Part shown: positions 21,059-33,544 of the stretch, one piece after another
How positions within the stretch are numbered: position 1 is the first letter of the stretch
Layout of the letters: the number at the start of each line of letters is the position of its first letter
NCBI GenBank assembly: GCA_946902875.1
Contig: OX336345.1
Coordinates: forward strand, 13,175,395-13,239,394
Length of the DNA: 64,000 nt
Reading direction: 5' to 3'
Source: Nematopogon swammerdamellus
Taxonomy: Eukaryota; Arthropoda; Insecta; Lepidoptera; Adelidae
Notes under the pieces: generated by a model
Database searches by the model: none
What the model saw: the letters and a program-made list of their open reading frames with translations, nothing else
Told to the model about the DNA's origin: nothing
Program-made: the position numbers and the translations under genes

Positions 21059-23095
21059 GCTGGCGAGCTGAACATACCGGACTAGACGCTCGAAAATTTC
21101 GAAGCGAAACTCGAGGATGCTTTTAGCTTGGTGCCACGAGATGAGGATGCCGACATCGACAAGGTGTATACGAACTTCGTATCCGCTCTAACGGACACTG
21201 CAGAGCAGCACTTCAGCAAAAGTCGACAGGCACCCCGCAGCAAGTTATCCGCAGAGACGTTGAGGCTCCTGGAAACACGACAGAATATGAAACCGGAGAC
21301 CCGGAGCAGTGTCGTGCACAGGAACCTCAACAAGACCATAGGCAAGTCCATTCGCCGTGATATTCGCCGAGAGAACACGAAATTGGTTGAGCGCATTATA
21401 GAGGAAAATCGAGGCTAACCAAATTTCCAAACTCGAGCGAGCGAATGGGGTTGTCACCGCAAGAAAGCCGGATATACTTAAGGCGGTGGAGGAATTTTAT
21501 GGTGAATTGTATTCCGCAGCAATTCCTGCCCCGAGTCCAAGCAAACCAGTCGACTCTGATAGGCGTGCGCCGCTCACTAGACACTACACGGAGGATCTGC
21601 CCGAGATTAGTGTCTATGAGATAAAGGGCTGCCTTGAAAGGACTCAAAAAACACAAGGCTCCAGGTGAAGACGGGATAACGACGGAGCTTCTGAATGCTG
21701 GCGGACGACTGATCTTGAAAGAACTGCAGAAACTGTTCAATGCAGTTCTTGAAAGTGGTGTTGTTCCGGCCGCATGGCGAAATAGTGTCGTTGTCTTGTT
21801 TCACAAGAAGGGGGATAGGGCGAAGTTGAAAAACTATCGACTTATCTCACTTCTCAGCCACGTGTACAAGGTCTTTTCGAGAGTCATCACGAGTCGGCTG
21901 ACACAGAGGCTGGATCAGTACCAGCCTCGTGAGCAAGCTGGATTTAGGAAAGGATATGGCACCATGGACCACATATTTACTGCAAAAGTGCGAGGAATAC
22001 AACAAGCCGCTCTTCCTAGCCTTCGTCGACTATGAGAAGGCGTTCGACTCAGTTGAAAAATGGGCTGTCGAAAACTCCCTCCTGAGGTGCAGAATCGACC
22101 ACCGCTACATCGAGGTACTCCGAAATCTGTATCGGTCCGCGACGATGACTGTGAGGCTCCACGAAAATACCCAACCCATCCCCCTTAGTAAGGGCGTAAG
22201 GCAGGGGGATGTGATCTCACCCAAGCTCTTCACGAACGCATTGATGTGTTCAAGACGCTTGAGTGGGACAACATGGGTATCAACGTGAATGGAGATCTTC
22301 TCAGTCATCTGCGCTTCGCTGATGACATTGTCCTTCTGTCAAATTCCCGAGATCAGCTTCAGACCATGCTGGAAGACCTCTATACAGCGTCGATGAAGGT
22401 GGGTCTGAAGATGAACCAGGACAAAACCAAGGTCATGGCGACCGAGGTTATGACGGGAGGACAAATCGTTATTGACGGAGAAGTGATCGAACAGGTTGAA
22501 CAGTACGTATATCTCGGTCATATTCTGCAGCTTGGTAGACAAGGTCTGCTAAAGGAGGTCGAGAGACGAATTCAACTGGGTTGGGCTGCCTTCGGAAAGT
22601 TAAAATTCGCCCTGAGGTCTGATCTTCCGCAAAATTTAAAAACCCGTATATATGACCAGTGTGTCCTCCCGGTTATGACATACGGGTGTGAAACGTGGAC
22701 GCTGACGGTCGGTGTTGTCCAAAGGTTGAAAGTTGCCCAGCGAGCAATGGAGCGAGCCATGCTGGGAATAACGCTACGTGATATGGTGCGTAACGAGGCA
22801 ATCCGCCGACGCACCAAAGTAGTCGATATTGGATACCGGGTGGCTAAGCTCAAGTGGCAATGGGCTGGGCACGTCAGCCGAAGAGACGACGACCGTTGGA
22901 GTAACCGTGTCCTACACTGGCAGCGGTGGACAGGAAAACGGAGTGTGGGAAGACCACCCGCCAGGTGGGACGAGGACATCAAGTACGTCGGCGGAAAGCA
23001 GTGGTTCTGTACCGCTGAAGGCCGGGAGGACTGGAGGAAAATTGGAGAGGCGTATGTCCAGCAGTGGACGCTTACACGCTGACTGACTGACTGAC
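21059..23095 (+). mobile_element. RTE-clade LINE, 5'-truncated, 10-bp target duplication
   Basis: TGCATGTTGC flanks it at 21049-21058 and 23096-23105. It lacks the endonuclease. RT blocks occur in order across frameshifts: HKAPGEDGI (21652), NYRLISLLSHVYKV, AFVDYEKAFDSV (about 22020), GVRQGDVISP (22192) and FADDIVLLSN (22315). The C-terminal GYRVAKLKWQWAGHVSRR and WTGKRSVGRPPARW are hallmarks of RTE elements. The tail is a CTGA repeat (about 23079-23095). At least three frame changes and deletion of the EN domain make it non-autonomous. Confidence 0.95.
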
Positions 23096-23306
23096 TGCAT
23101 GTTGCATAATACTTTCTAGATTCGAACGCAAATGGTGCGTTTAATGGCACTCCTGATGAAAAATACTTCACCAGTGCCACCAACGCACAGGGTGCGGTCA
23201 CCCATATTTTCAGGGTATTTATTATTATTTAATTTTTTATATATGAAAAAAATCATTTTTATATAATAATAATTGATCTAAATCATCAATAAAATGTTGT
23301 GGCATG

Positions 23307-24015
23307 TAAAGCCTGACCAGGAATATATGAGGGGCCGCCATATTGCGGAATTTCGTTGGAACTAATTTCTTACACTGTCCACAATTATGTTTGATGCTTG
23401 ATAATCTGTTGTCAATGTCAAAATTGCTTCTGAACTGACATTTAGGTGAAACGTTATGTCACTGTAGTGAGATTGTCATGAATTGGCCGCCGTAATGTAC
23501 AATTAGGTAATTATTTTTTTGTTCTATCTAGGTGTATCTCAAGCATCTATTTACAGAATAGCAAACAAAAGAGGGACGTAAATATTATTCGTTCTGAACA
23601 AAAAACACTTTTTGACTTTACAGAAATACGAAACGTTCGAATAAAAATAGCTTAGGTAAGTTTTTCTGAACTAGAATTTTTATTAAAAAGTTTAGTGTTT
23701 CAGCAAGGTCGATTAATAATTTTTTTAATAATATGTACACTTTGCTTCATGACATATCTGCAGATACATGGAAAAAATGTTGTGAACATGTAAATGTCAA
23801 GGCTAGTTCTTTTTAAATTGACATCAAAATATATATAAAACATGCATTAAATTAAAATACATTTTGTATATCTTATTGTGTATTTCAGTGCAAAAGTACA
23901 TTTTGAATAAAAACATTGGCCAATTCAATATGTGCGTACTTTACTGAATGTTGCTATATAAATCTAAAAAGTGGCTCCATCTTGACAGCTCTCATATATT
24001 CCTGGTCGGGCTTTA
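23307..24015 (+). mobile_element. DNA transposon remnant with 25-bp inverted termini
   Basis: TAAAGCCTGACCAGGAATA at 23307 is mirrored by TATTCCTGGTCGGGCTTTA ending at 24015. Inside, after TTCTATCTAG, the plus strand reads LGVSQASIYRIANKRGT, a plausible helix-turn-helix of a transposase exon. Otherwise no coding region remains. Superfamily not assigned. Confidence 0.75.
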
Positions 24016-24157
24016 GGTGTATTAAAGTTGTGGTGGCAATCAATGGGATAAGGGGAAGTTACAATAAAATTACTAGAATTCTTCTCTATGTGTTTATTAT
24101 GGAGTTACATATTATATTATGCTAATCTAAATTTAGTTCCAGTGAAAAAAAAGAGAA

Positions 24158-24357
24158 NNNNNNNNNNNNNNNNNNNNNNNNNNNNNNNNNNNNNNNNNNN
24201 NNNNNNNNNNNNNNNNNNNNNNNNNNNNNNNNNNNNNNNNNNNNNNNNNNNNNNNNNNNNNNNNNNNNNNNNNNNNNNNNNNNNNNNNNNNNNNNNNNNN
24301 NNNNNNNNNNNNNNNNNNNNNNNNNNNNNNNNNNNNNNNNNNNNNNNNNNNNNNNNN
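24158..24357. other. Assembly gap (200 N)
   Basis: Exactly 200 undetermined bases. The round number suggests a placeholder of unknown true size. Confidence 1.
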
Positions 24358-25170
24358 CCTTAAAGAGTATATCATAGAGAGTGTTTTGTATTGACGCACT
24401 TCTTTCTGCAAACTCACTGCAGTTGTACCAGGCGCTTGCGCATTTGAATATAACCTAAAATAAGGAAGCACGCTGATTGGCTACTGCCAATTATTCTGTT
24501 AATATGTTTCTCCGATAATATTGCATATTCTTTATCAGCTGTCAGTTGGATCCTAGATACCTGGGTGGAATAAACATGTGAATTTTCCATCAGTCTTTAT
24601 TTTTAGGGTTCCGTATTACTGTCACATGGATACCGTTAGATATGTCTCTCTTTCTCCTCTTTCTATTCTTTCCTGAAGTGTAGTCAGGCAAGATGTTTGG
24701 TTCTAAGCGATTTTCATAGGACCTATTTCTCCAGGGCGAGTACCATCTTGGTAGCCGGGTAGTTTCATCTCGATTCAACTGAGATATTAAAAAGGAAGAT
24801 AAACTAAAATTTTTGCTTTAGGTATATGGCCCAAGAACGAGGGGCCAGAAGTAGTAAGGTTAGATAGAATAAATAGATAGAAAATTGCTTATTGCTCCAA
24901 AAATATTTACAATAATAAAAATAACATAATGATTATTACATGAGGTGCAAGGGCGAACTTATCCCTTGAAGAGATTTTTTACAGCCAACCTAGGTGTGTG
25001 AATGTGTAAATAAAGAAATGTAGGTAGAAGCAAAGATAAGATATGACAATTTTTAATAAGAAATTTAAGGATATGTATATGAAAACCTGCAAAATATACT
25101 TTAATTATACGTTATATACAAAATATATGTTACTTTATTGAGCTAAACTTGTATATATGTATATAAACTT
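24358..25170. other. Intergenic DNA left of the tandem duplication
   Basis: A TTTTTAGGGTTCCGTA-type repeat start is present at about 24600. No gene recognised. The stretch ends in a TATATGTATATA patch that is the left junction of the 5.3-kb duplication. Confidence 0.5.
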
Positions 25171-25904
25171 GCTATCATTTCTGCGTCCTTTCAAAAAAGA
25201 TACTTGCTGCGTCCATCACTTCTAGAGTATTTAATAAGGATGTAAGTGAAAATAGTGTAATAAAAACTTTCTATCATATGGGCAGATTACTTTTTATTTC
25301 GATATTTTTATTCGTATTTATATATGCTGTTTTCATTTCACCCTCCGTATGACGTCTGTTCATATTACAGACATTTCGGCACCCGCCCTGTATATTATGA
25401 GTATACATTTCAATTTACACACAAAATTGACTCCTTTTATAATACACATTATGGCGTCCAGCCAGTCCAATCCAGTCAAGGACAAACTATGTATACTCTA
25501 AATAAAAAAAAACCGACACTATTGCTTCCAATCCATTCATCACTAACAAAGGTCATATAAAAGTCAAAATATACACTAAATAAAAAAACAAATTACATTG
25601 ATGCTTCCAGTCTAACAAGCAAACAACAAACAAGGGAACAAGCAAAGTACATAACTTTTTAGGGTTCTGTAGCCAAATACGGTACACGTGTAATTTCGTC
25701 ATGTCCGTTCGCCCGTCTGTATGCCACGGCGTGATATGTTTTTTAATAAGCGAGATTCACTCGTGATACTGATCTTCGAGAGATATGGCCACAAAAATCG
25801 TTATGGCTCTAGTAGGGTCACAAAAAATCCCGAGATATGTAAATTGTATTGAGAAAAGAAAAAAATAGCTCAAATCGACTGAACTGTGCACAAGCGAACA
25901 TACT

Positions 25905-26155
25905 TGACCTAACCTAACCTTAGCCAACCCAACCCAACCTAACCTAACATAACCTTACCCAACCCAACCTAACCTTATTAGATCTAACCTTACTACCCAA
26001 ACTTACACAACCTAAAAAAACCTAACCTAGCCTAAACTAACCTAACCTAGCCTAAACTAACCTAATCTAAACTAACCCAATCTAACCTAACCTAACCTAA
26101 CCTAACCTAACCTAACCTAAGCTAACCTAACCTAACGTAACCTAATCTAACCTAT
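25905..26155 (-). repeat. Interstitial telomere-type repeat, (CCTAA)n with variants
   Basis: Many CCTAA units, pure in the stretch around 26085-26125 and mixed with CCCAA, CCTTA and CCTAG variants elsewhere. The complement TTAGG is the telomere repeat of Lepidoptera and most insects. Confidence 0.85.
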
Positions 26156-26267
26156 CCAAACAATTTGAGGGAAAAGTTGTGTCTGCGCGCTGTAATATAG
26201 AAGTGATTGCAAAATGTAATAATTGAAATGGTTATTATTATTGTATTCGTTATAATAGTATTTATTA

Positions 26268-26930
26268 TACAGGGTGTTCGGCACATCGACCGAATTTTTT
26301 TTTTTATATACGTGGGCTCATTTACAAGGTTTTGACCCATGATGATACCTTTTGTCAGGTGTCACGTGGTATCAAGATACAATTTTTTTTCTTTATTTTT
26401 GAAAATTACCAAAACCCAAGCTTTAAAACCTTGTAACTTTTTTGTTTATGTTAGTATCAGCACAAAATAAAATGTATTGTATTTTACGAATATTCTTATT
26501 CTAGAAAAAATATAATTTGATGAAGTTAATACCATGAAAAGGACTTATGATGACCACTCAAAATCTCCAGGACGAGAAAAAATATGCTAGTTTACGCCCT
26601 TTCCAACGGTATAACACATGTGAATGACTTGAATCATTCACTAAGTAGCCAAAATTTGGGATAATTTACCAGAGTTCTAACATTAACACTAACATTAACA
26701 ATGGAAATTATTGGAATTATTAAAGTATTGAGAGCGTTTTCCGGAAACTTTTCAAATTTAGAACATGTAACGGCCCCACAGGCACTTCGTTTAATACAAA
26801 CTACTTCACTGCAATTGTTAATGTTCGTTCAGACTCTTGCAAATTATCCCTAATTTTGGCCACATTGTGAATGACTTTTTAAAGGAAAACGAAGCTCAAA
26901 ATTGCTGTCAGTTTTTGTGTAAATGAATTC
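26268..26930 (+). repeat. Mariner-like MITE (family M), copy in duplication unit 1
   Basis: Begins TACAGGGTGTTCGGCACATC; the body matches 18891-19480. The right terminus is not clear. Confidence 0.8.
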
Positions 26931-28199
26931 GGTATATCATTGTTTTGTATGTATGTATAGGTCTTTTCGTTTGAAGTGACGGGCTTTTCAGGGGGGGGGG
27001 GGGGGTTCTATATCGGAAATAGATCAATTTAAAAAAAAGGGTTGTAAAATTTTTATATTTTATTAAATATTACAAAAAAAAATCAAACAAACTCATCCGA
27101 ACATAGTAAACACCTTTTGCTAAGATAGTATGTTTCAATTTCTAATAAATACTGAAATAATAATGAGGAGGCGGTGAACAAAATCGGATTTGTCCCACAA
27201 ATATAATTTTACAGGAGAGCTCAAAAACTAGATGAAGCAGATAGGGGCTAGCTATAGCTCTACATTTTTGTACATAAAAGCTTCATCAAAATACAAACGT
27301 GTAACCGTCGTTTATTTTATCAGAACATTGACTGATTGTCTTATTTTTTTAATTTAAAAATGGACAAGTTCGGTTTTGTTTGAAAAATCTCCGGTTTCGT
27401 TTGAAAATTCTGGACAAATCTTAACAAATATCAAAACAAACAAAAAATAGATATTTATTTGACAAGTAGAAAACATATCACACGAAAAATTATTCAATTA
27501 GTTTCATCCCGTTTTGATTGTAAATGAAGGTGCAATCATATTTTCTTCTAATTTTAATGGGACAAGTCTGGTTTTGACTGAAAATGCATATTTGAGTATT
27601 ATTTTGTATAGGAAAGAAGCGGTTTTGAATGAAAGTACATCAGGGACGACATAAATATGAGCTCAGAGAATTAAAAAAAATCTATCTATCTATCTATCGA
27701 TCTTCTATACTACGAAGACTTCTTCGTACTTATTCTTCGAGACTACGCCCGACTGACTCATCATCGCCCAGCCCAAACCGTAAGACTTAGAGTGTTGAAA
27801 TTTGGAACGTAGTTCTATTATATGACGTAAGCATCCACTAAGAAAGGATTTTTGAAAATTTCAACTTTAAGGGGGTGAAATAGGGGATGAAAGTTTGTAT
27901 GAAAGTCTTTGTCCTTTGAAGTTAGAAATATAAAAATTTTAATTAAGGCTACTGAGCATAAACAAATGAAGACGTGTATCACGGTTTTTTGATTTTCACC
28001 TTTTAAAGGGGTTAAAAGGAGGGTGAAAGTTTGTATGAGAGGACTTTGTTCTTTGAAGTATAGTATGAACGGCATTTAGTAACAAATTTTGATGCGGTTT
28101 GCACCGATTTTAAGAGAGTTCTGGAGTTTAACTATAGGCTATATACCATAACGCTGAATTAATTAAAGGACAAAGTAAATCACTAACTCCAAGGTTATT

Positions 28200-28945
28200 C
28201 GAAGGTCGAACTGTGTTCAGATAAACAATATACTCTCTTCATACTACTCGAAGAAAGTAAGTCACTGAGGGCGAGGCCGAAAGCCGAGCTGCGTTCAGGT
28301 AATCAATGTTCTCCCTAGAAGAAGTAAGTCACTAAAGGCGAGGCCGCCGGCCGAGCTGCTTTCAGGTAAAACAATGTTCTCCCTAGAAGAAGTAAGTCAC
28401 TAATTGCGAGGCCGAAGGCCGAGCTGCGTCCAGTTAAGCAATATCCGCCCTAGATGAAGTAAGTCACTAAACGCGAAACCGAAGGCCGAGCTGTGTTTAA
28501 ATAATCGGTACTCTCTAGAAGAAATAAGGCGAGGCCGCAGGCCGAGCTGCTTTATTGTTTATTAATCATCTATAGGCAGCACACTGCAGTTAGACTCGTC
28601 AAGTTTTACAAACGATGTACTCTTTAGAAGAAATAAATCACTAAAGGCGAGGCCGGAGGCCGAGCTGCGCTCAGGTAAACAATGTTCTCTCTAGAAGAAG
28701 TAAGTCACTAATTGCGAGGCCGAAGGCCGAGCTGCGTCCAGTTAAGCAATATCCGCCCTAGAGAAGTAAGTCACTAGAGGCGAAACCGAAGGCCGAGTTG
28801 TGTTTAAATAATCGGTATTCTCTAGAAGAAATAAGGCGAGGCCGCAGGCCGAGCTGCGTTCAGGTAAACAATGTTCTCCCTAGAAGGAGTATGTCTTTAA
28901 ATGCGAGGCCGAACGCCGAGCTGCGTCCAGGTAAGCAATATTAGC
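28200..28945 (+). repeat. Minisatellite array (GCCGAGCTGCGTTCAGGTAA type), direct half, unit 1
   Basis: About nine to ten units of roughly 75-85 bp, each with AAGTAAGTCACTAA, GCGAGGCCGAAGGCCGAGCT and GTTCAGGTAAACAATGTTCT. It faces an inverted array across an AT-rich spacer. Confidence 0.9.
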
Positions 28946-29029
28946 AAATTTTTTTAATTATAATTTATTTGATTTTAAATAATAATTTAATTATTTTTTT
29001 AGAATGAGAAATTCTTACAATTAATTCTT

Positions 29030-29475
29030 CTATTTCTTCTAGAGAGTACATCGTATACCTGAACGCAGCTCGGCCTGCGGCCTCACCTTTAGTGACTTAT
29101 TTCTTTTAGAGAGTACATCGTTTACCAGCACGCAGCTCGGCCTTCGGCCTCGCCTTTAGTAACTTACTACTTCTAAGTAGCACTTTGCGGCCACGCCTTT
29201 AGTGACTTATTTCTTCTTGAGAGTACACCTTTTACCTGAACGTAGCTCGGCCTTCGGCCTCGCCTTTACTGACTTACTTCTTGTAGGGAGCACATTGTTT
29301 TCCTGAACGTAGCTCGGCCTGTGGCCTCGCCTTTAGTGACTTATTTATTCTAGAGAGTACATCGTTTACCCGAACGTAACTCGGCCTTCGACCTCGCCTT
29401 TAGTTGCTTACTTCTTCTAGGGAGAACATTGTTTACCTGAACGAAGCTCGGCCTTCGGCCTCGCCCCTAGCGACT
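29030..29475 (-). repeat. Minisatellite array, inverted half, unit 1
   Basis: Six to seven units in opposite sense (AGCTCGGCCTTCGGCCTCGC, TTTAGTGACTTATTTCTTCT). With 28200-28945 it makes a large stem-loop-capable structure inside the Helitron. Confidence 0.9.
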
Positions 29476-29744
29476 TGCCGTTTGTGACTTACTTTGTCCT
29501 TATGGAATTAAACGCGAGCGAAGCCGCGGGCAAAAGCTAGTAAAAAATTAATCTATGTGGGTGGACATGTCCGCTTTTGTTCGCCGCCTCCTCCTCATTA
29601 TGAAAGTTTAAATTCATAAGGTACACGCCTATCTAGATAACTAACTACATATTATGGTTGGTTCTGTCTGTTGTCTACGCGGCTAAAACTCGTTAATACT
29701 ACACCACTCACACAAAGCTATGGACCAGTGACTTAACTAAAACA

Positions 29745-30150
29745 ACGCATTCGAAATAGTGGAAGCAATACTATGGTGCTAATAGCTGATTAATATGAGC
29801 CGTGGGAGGGAGGAGGAGGGGGGGGGGGGGGGGGGGTGGCGCCGCCGGGCGAGCGAGCGGCGCTCGGGCTAGGCTATGCATTCGAAAGAAATAGTGGAAG
29901 CAACACTATCGTGCTAATAGCTGATTTATATGCGCCGGGGGGGGGGGGGGGGGGGGAGCGTCGCCGGGCGAGCGAGAGGCGATCGGGCTAGGTTACTATG
30001 CATTAGAAATAGTGGAAGCAGTACTATCGTGCTAATAGCTCATTTATATGCGCCGAGGGGAGGGGGGGGGGGGGGGGGGGGTCCCACGCGAGAGGCCCGG
30101 GCGAGGTTAAATTACGCATTCCAAATATCGGACGCAATACTACTGAGCCA
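29745..30150 (+). repeat. ~115-bp minisatellite with long G runs, unit 1
   Basis: Four units of ATTCGAAATAGTGGAAGCA, TGCTAATAGCTGATTTATAT and GCGCCG, each followed by a 14-19-base G run and CGGGCGAGCGAGAGGCG. The G runs could form G-quadruplexes. Confidence 0.9.
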
Positions 30151-30455
30151 ATCGATATTTTATATACGGCAGGGGCGCGGGGCAGGGTATACGCGCGCTC
30201 AGTGTCGCCACCTGCGCCGCTCGGGATTTGGCTGAACTAAAATACCCGAATTTGTATACTTTTTCAGTAAAGTTGCGTCCGTGGTTGTGTTCACGGGTGT
30301 TTTCACAGAACGCTTCTAGATGGCATTAGAAGTCATTTCTAGTTAAAAGAACAGAGGTTGCAAAGTTGCGTCCGTATACGGAAGCCCAAGTGCGGTGGAC
30401 GCAGTATTATATGAAAATTTTGTAATAGGTGGACGCAACTTTGTTCGCGGGACAA

Positions 30456-30458
<3 letters not shown>

Positions 30459-30500
<42 letters not shown>
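30459..30500. repeat. (TA)n microsatellite at the duplication junction
   Basis: Pure TA tract joining unit 1 to unit 2; a matching tract (35791-35822) ends unit 2. Confidence 0.95.
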
Positions 30501-30503
<3 letters not shown>

Positions 30504-31240
30504 CCGCTATCATTTCTGCGTCCTTTCAAAAAAGATACTTGCTGCGTCCATCACTTCTAGAGTATTTAATAAGGATGTAAGTGAAAATAGTGTAATAAAA
30601 ACTTTCTATCATATGGGCAGATTACTTTTTATTTCGATATTTTTATTCGTATTTATATATGCTGTTTTCATTTCACCCTCCGTATGACGTCTGTTCATAT
30701 TACAGACATTTCGGCACCCGCCCTGTATATTATGAGTATACATTTCAATTTACACACAGAATTGACTCCTTTTATAATACACATTATGGCGTCCAGCCAG
30801 TCCAATCCAGTCAAGGTCAAACTATGTATACTCTAAATAAAAAAAAACCGACACTATTGCTTCCAATCCATTCATCACTAACAAAGGTCATATAAAAGTC
30901 AAAATATACACTAAATAAAAAAACAAATTACATTGATGTTTCCAATCTAACAAGCAAACAACAAACAAGGGAACAAGCAAAGTACATAACTTTTTAGGGT
31001 TCTGTAGCCAAATACGGTACACGTGTAATTTCGTCATGTCCGTTCGCCCGTCTGTATGCCACAGCGTGATATGTTTTTTAATAAGCGAGATTTCACTCGT
31101 GATGCTGATCTTCGAGAGATATGGCCACAAAAATCGTTATGGCTCTAGTAGGGTCACAAAAAATCCCGAGATATGTAAATTGTATTGAGAAAAGAAAAAA
31201 ATAGCTCAAATCGACTGAACTGTGTACAAGCGAACATACT

Positions 31241-31490
31241 TGACCTAACCTAACCTTAGCCAACCCAACCCAACCTAACCTAACATAACCTTACCCAACC
31301 CAACCTAACCTTATTAGATCTAACCTTACTACCCGAACTTACACAACCTAAAAAAACCTAACCTAGCCTAAACTAACCTAACCTAGCCTAAACTAACCTA
31401 ATCTAAACTAACCCAACCTAACCTAACCCAACCTAACCTAACCTAACCTAACCTAAGCTAACCTAACCTAACGTAACCTAATCTAACCTA
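31241..31490 (-). repeat. Interstitial telomere-type repeat, duplicate copy
   Basis: Same array as 25905-26155, with a few substitutions, inside duplication copy 2. Confidence 0.85.
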
Positions 31491-31603
31491 TCCAAACAAT
31501 TTGAGGGAAAAGTTGTGTCTGCGCGCTGTAATATAGAAGTGATTGCAAAATGTAATAATTGAAATTGTTATTATTATTGTATTCGTTATAATAGTATTTA
31601 TTA

Positions 31604-32270
31604 TACAGGGTGTTCGGCACATCGACCGATTTTTTTTTTTTTTATATACGTGGGCTTATTTACAAGGTTTTGACCCATGATGATACCTTTTGTCAGGTGT
31701 CACGTGGTATCAAGATACGATTTTTTTTCTTTATTTTTGAAAATTACCAAAACCCAAGCTTTAAAACCTTGTAACTTTTTTGTTTATGTTAGTATCAGCA
31801 CAAAATAAAATGTATTGTATTTTACGAATATTCTTATTCTAGAAAAAATATAATTTGATGAAGTTAATACCATGAAAAGGACTTATGATGACCTCTCAAA
31901 ATCTCCAGGACGAGAAAAAATATGCTAGTTTACGCCCTTTCCAACGGTATAACACATGTGAATGACTTGAATCATTCACTAAGTAGCCAAAATTTGGGAT
32001 AATTTGCCAGAGTTCTAACATTAACACTAACATTAACAATGGAAATTATTGGAATTATTAAAGTATTGAGAGCGTTTTCCGGAAACTTTTCAAATTTAGA
32101 ACATGTAACGGCCCCACGGGCACTTCGTTTAATACAAACTACTTCACTGCAATTGTTAATGTTCGTTCAGACTCTTGCAAATTATCCCTAATTTTGGCCA
32201 CATTGTGAATGACTTTTTAAAGGAAAACGAAGCTCAAAATTGCTGTCAGTTTTTGTGTAAATGAATTCGG
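31604..32270 (+). repeat. Mariner-like MITE (family M), copy in duplication unit 2
   Basis: Duplicate of the 26268 copy, carried along by the 5.3-kb duplication. Confidence 0.8.
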
Positions 32271-33544
32271 TATATCATTCTTTTGTATGTATGTATAGGT
32301 CTTTTCGTTTGAAGTGACGGGCTTTTCAGGGGGGGGGGGGGGGGGGGGGGTTCTATATCGGAAATAGATCAATTTAAAAAAAAGGGTTGTAAAATTTTTA
32401 TATTTTATTAAATATTACAAAAAAAAATCAAACAAACTCATCCGAACATAGTAAACACCTTTTGCTAAGATAGTATGTTTCATTTTCTAATAAATACTGA
32501 AATAATAATGAGGAGGCGGTGAACAAAATCGGATTTGTCCCACAAATATAATTTTACAGGAGAGCTCAAAAACTAGATGAAGCAGATAGGGGCTAGCTAT
32601 AGCTCTACATTTTTGTACATAAAAGCTTCATCAAAATACAAACGTGTAACCGTCGTTTATTTTATCAGAACATTGACTGATTGTCTTATTTTTTTAATTT
32701 AAAAATGGACAAGTTCGGTTTTGTTTGAAAAATCTCCGGTTTCGTTTGAAAATTCTGGATAAATCTTAACAAATATCAAAACAAACAAAAAATACATATT
32801 TATTTGACAAGTAGAAAACATAGCACACGAAAAATTATTCAATTAGTTTCATCCCGTTTTGATTGTAAATGAAGGTGCAATCATATTTTCTTCTAATTTT
32901 AATGGGACAAGTCTGTTTTGACTGAAAATGCATATTTGAGTATTATTTTGTATAGGAAAGAAGCGGTTTTGAATGAAAGTACTTCAGGGACGACATAAAT
33001 ATGAGCTCAGAGAATAAAAAAAAATCTATCTATCTATCTATCGATCTTCTATACTACGAAGACTTCTTCGTACTTATTCTTCGAGACTACGCCCGACTGA
33101 CTCATCATCGCCCAGCCCAAACCGTAAGACTTAGAGTGTTGAAATTTGGAACGTAGTTCTATTATATGACGTAAGCATCCACTAAGAAAGGATTTTTGAA
33201 AATTTCAACTTTAAGGGGGTGAAATAGGGGATGAAAGTTTGTATGAAAGTCTTTGTCCTTTGAAGTTATAAATATAAAAATTTTAATTAAGGCTACTGAG
33301 CATAAACAAATGAAGACGTGTATCACGGTTTTTTTATTTTCACCTTTTAAAGAGGTTAAAAGGAGGGTGAAAGTTTGTATGAGAGGACTTTGTTCTTTGA
33401 AGTATAGTATGAACGGCATTTAGTAACAAATTTTGATGCGGTTTGCACCGATTCAAAGAGAGTTCTGGAGTTTTACTATAGGCTATATACCATAACGCTG
33501 AATTAATTAAAGGACAAAGTAAATCACTAACTCCAAGGTTATTC

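Larger units (their letters stand above)
27701..29540 (+). mobile_element. Non-autonomous Helitron, copy in unit 1
   Basis: 5' end TCTTCTATACTACGAAGAC follows an A; 3' end GAAGCCGCGGGCAAAAGCTAG is followed by T. This fits Helitron rules (5' TC, 3' CTRR, A/T target, GC-rich hairpin-capable segment before the end). The 5' body (GAAAGGATTTTTGAAAATTT, GGGGGTGAAATAGGGGATG) is of the type seen in lepidopteran Helitrons. No Rep/helicase gene. Its inside is filled by inverted minisatellite arrays. Confidence 0.8.
25171..30458 (+). repeat. 5.3-kb tandem duplication, copy 1
   Basis: GCTATCATTTCTGCGTCC... at 25171 recurs at 30506, an offset of 5335 bp. The copies stay colinear to a (TA)n run at the end of each. 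Scattered single-base changes and different poly-G and (TA)n lengths distinguish them. Contents in order: a TTTTTAGGGTT-type repeat, CCTAA array, family M MITE, G run, Helitron with minisatellite arrays, G-rich minisatellite. No gene seen in the unit. Confidence 0.95.

Noticed and set aside
25324..25560. 78-codon frame found again at 30659
   Set aside because: Repeated only because of the segmental duplication; no domain, ends in lysine-rich AT sequence.
27818..28075. 85-codon minus-strand frame (also 33162-33419)
   Set aside because: Lies in the common 5' body of the Helitron; no protein motif.
30395..30580. Open frame with Ile-Tyr repeats
   Set aside because: Translation of the (TA)n microsatellite.
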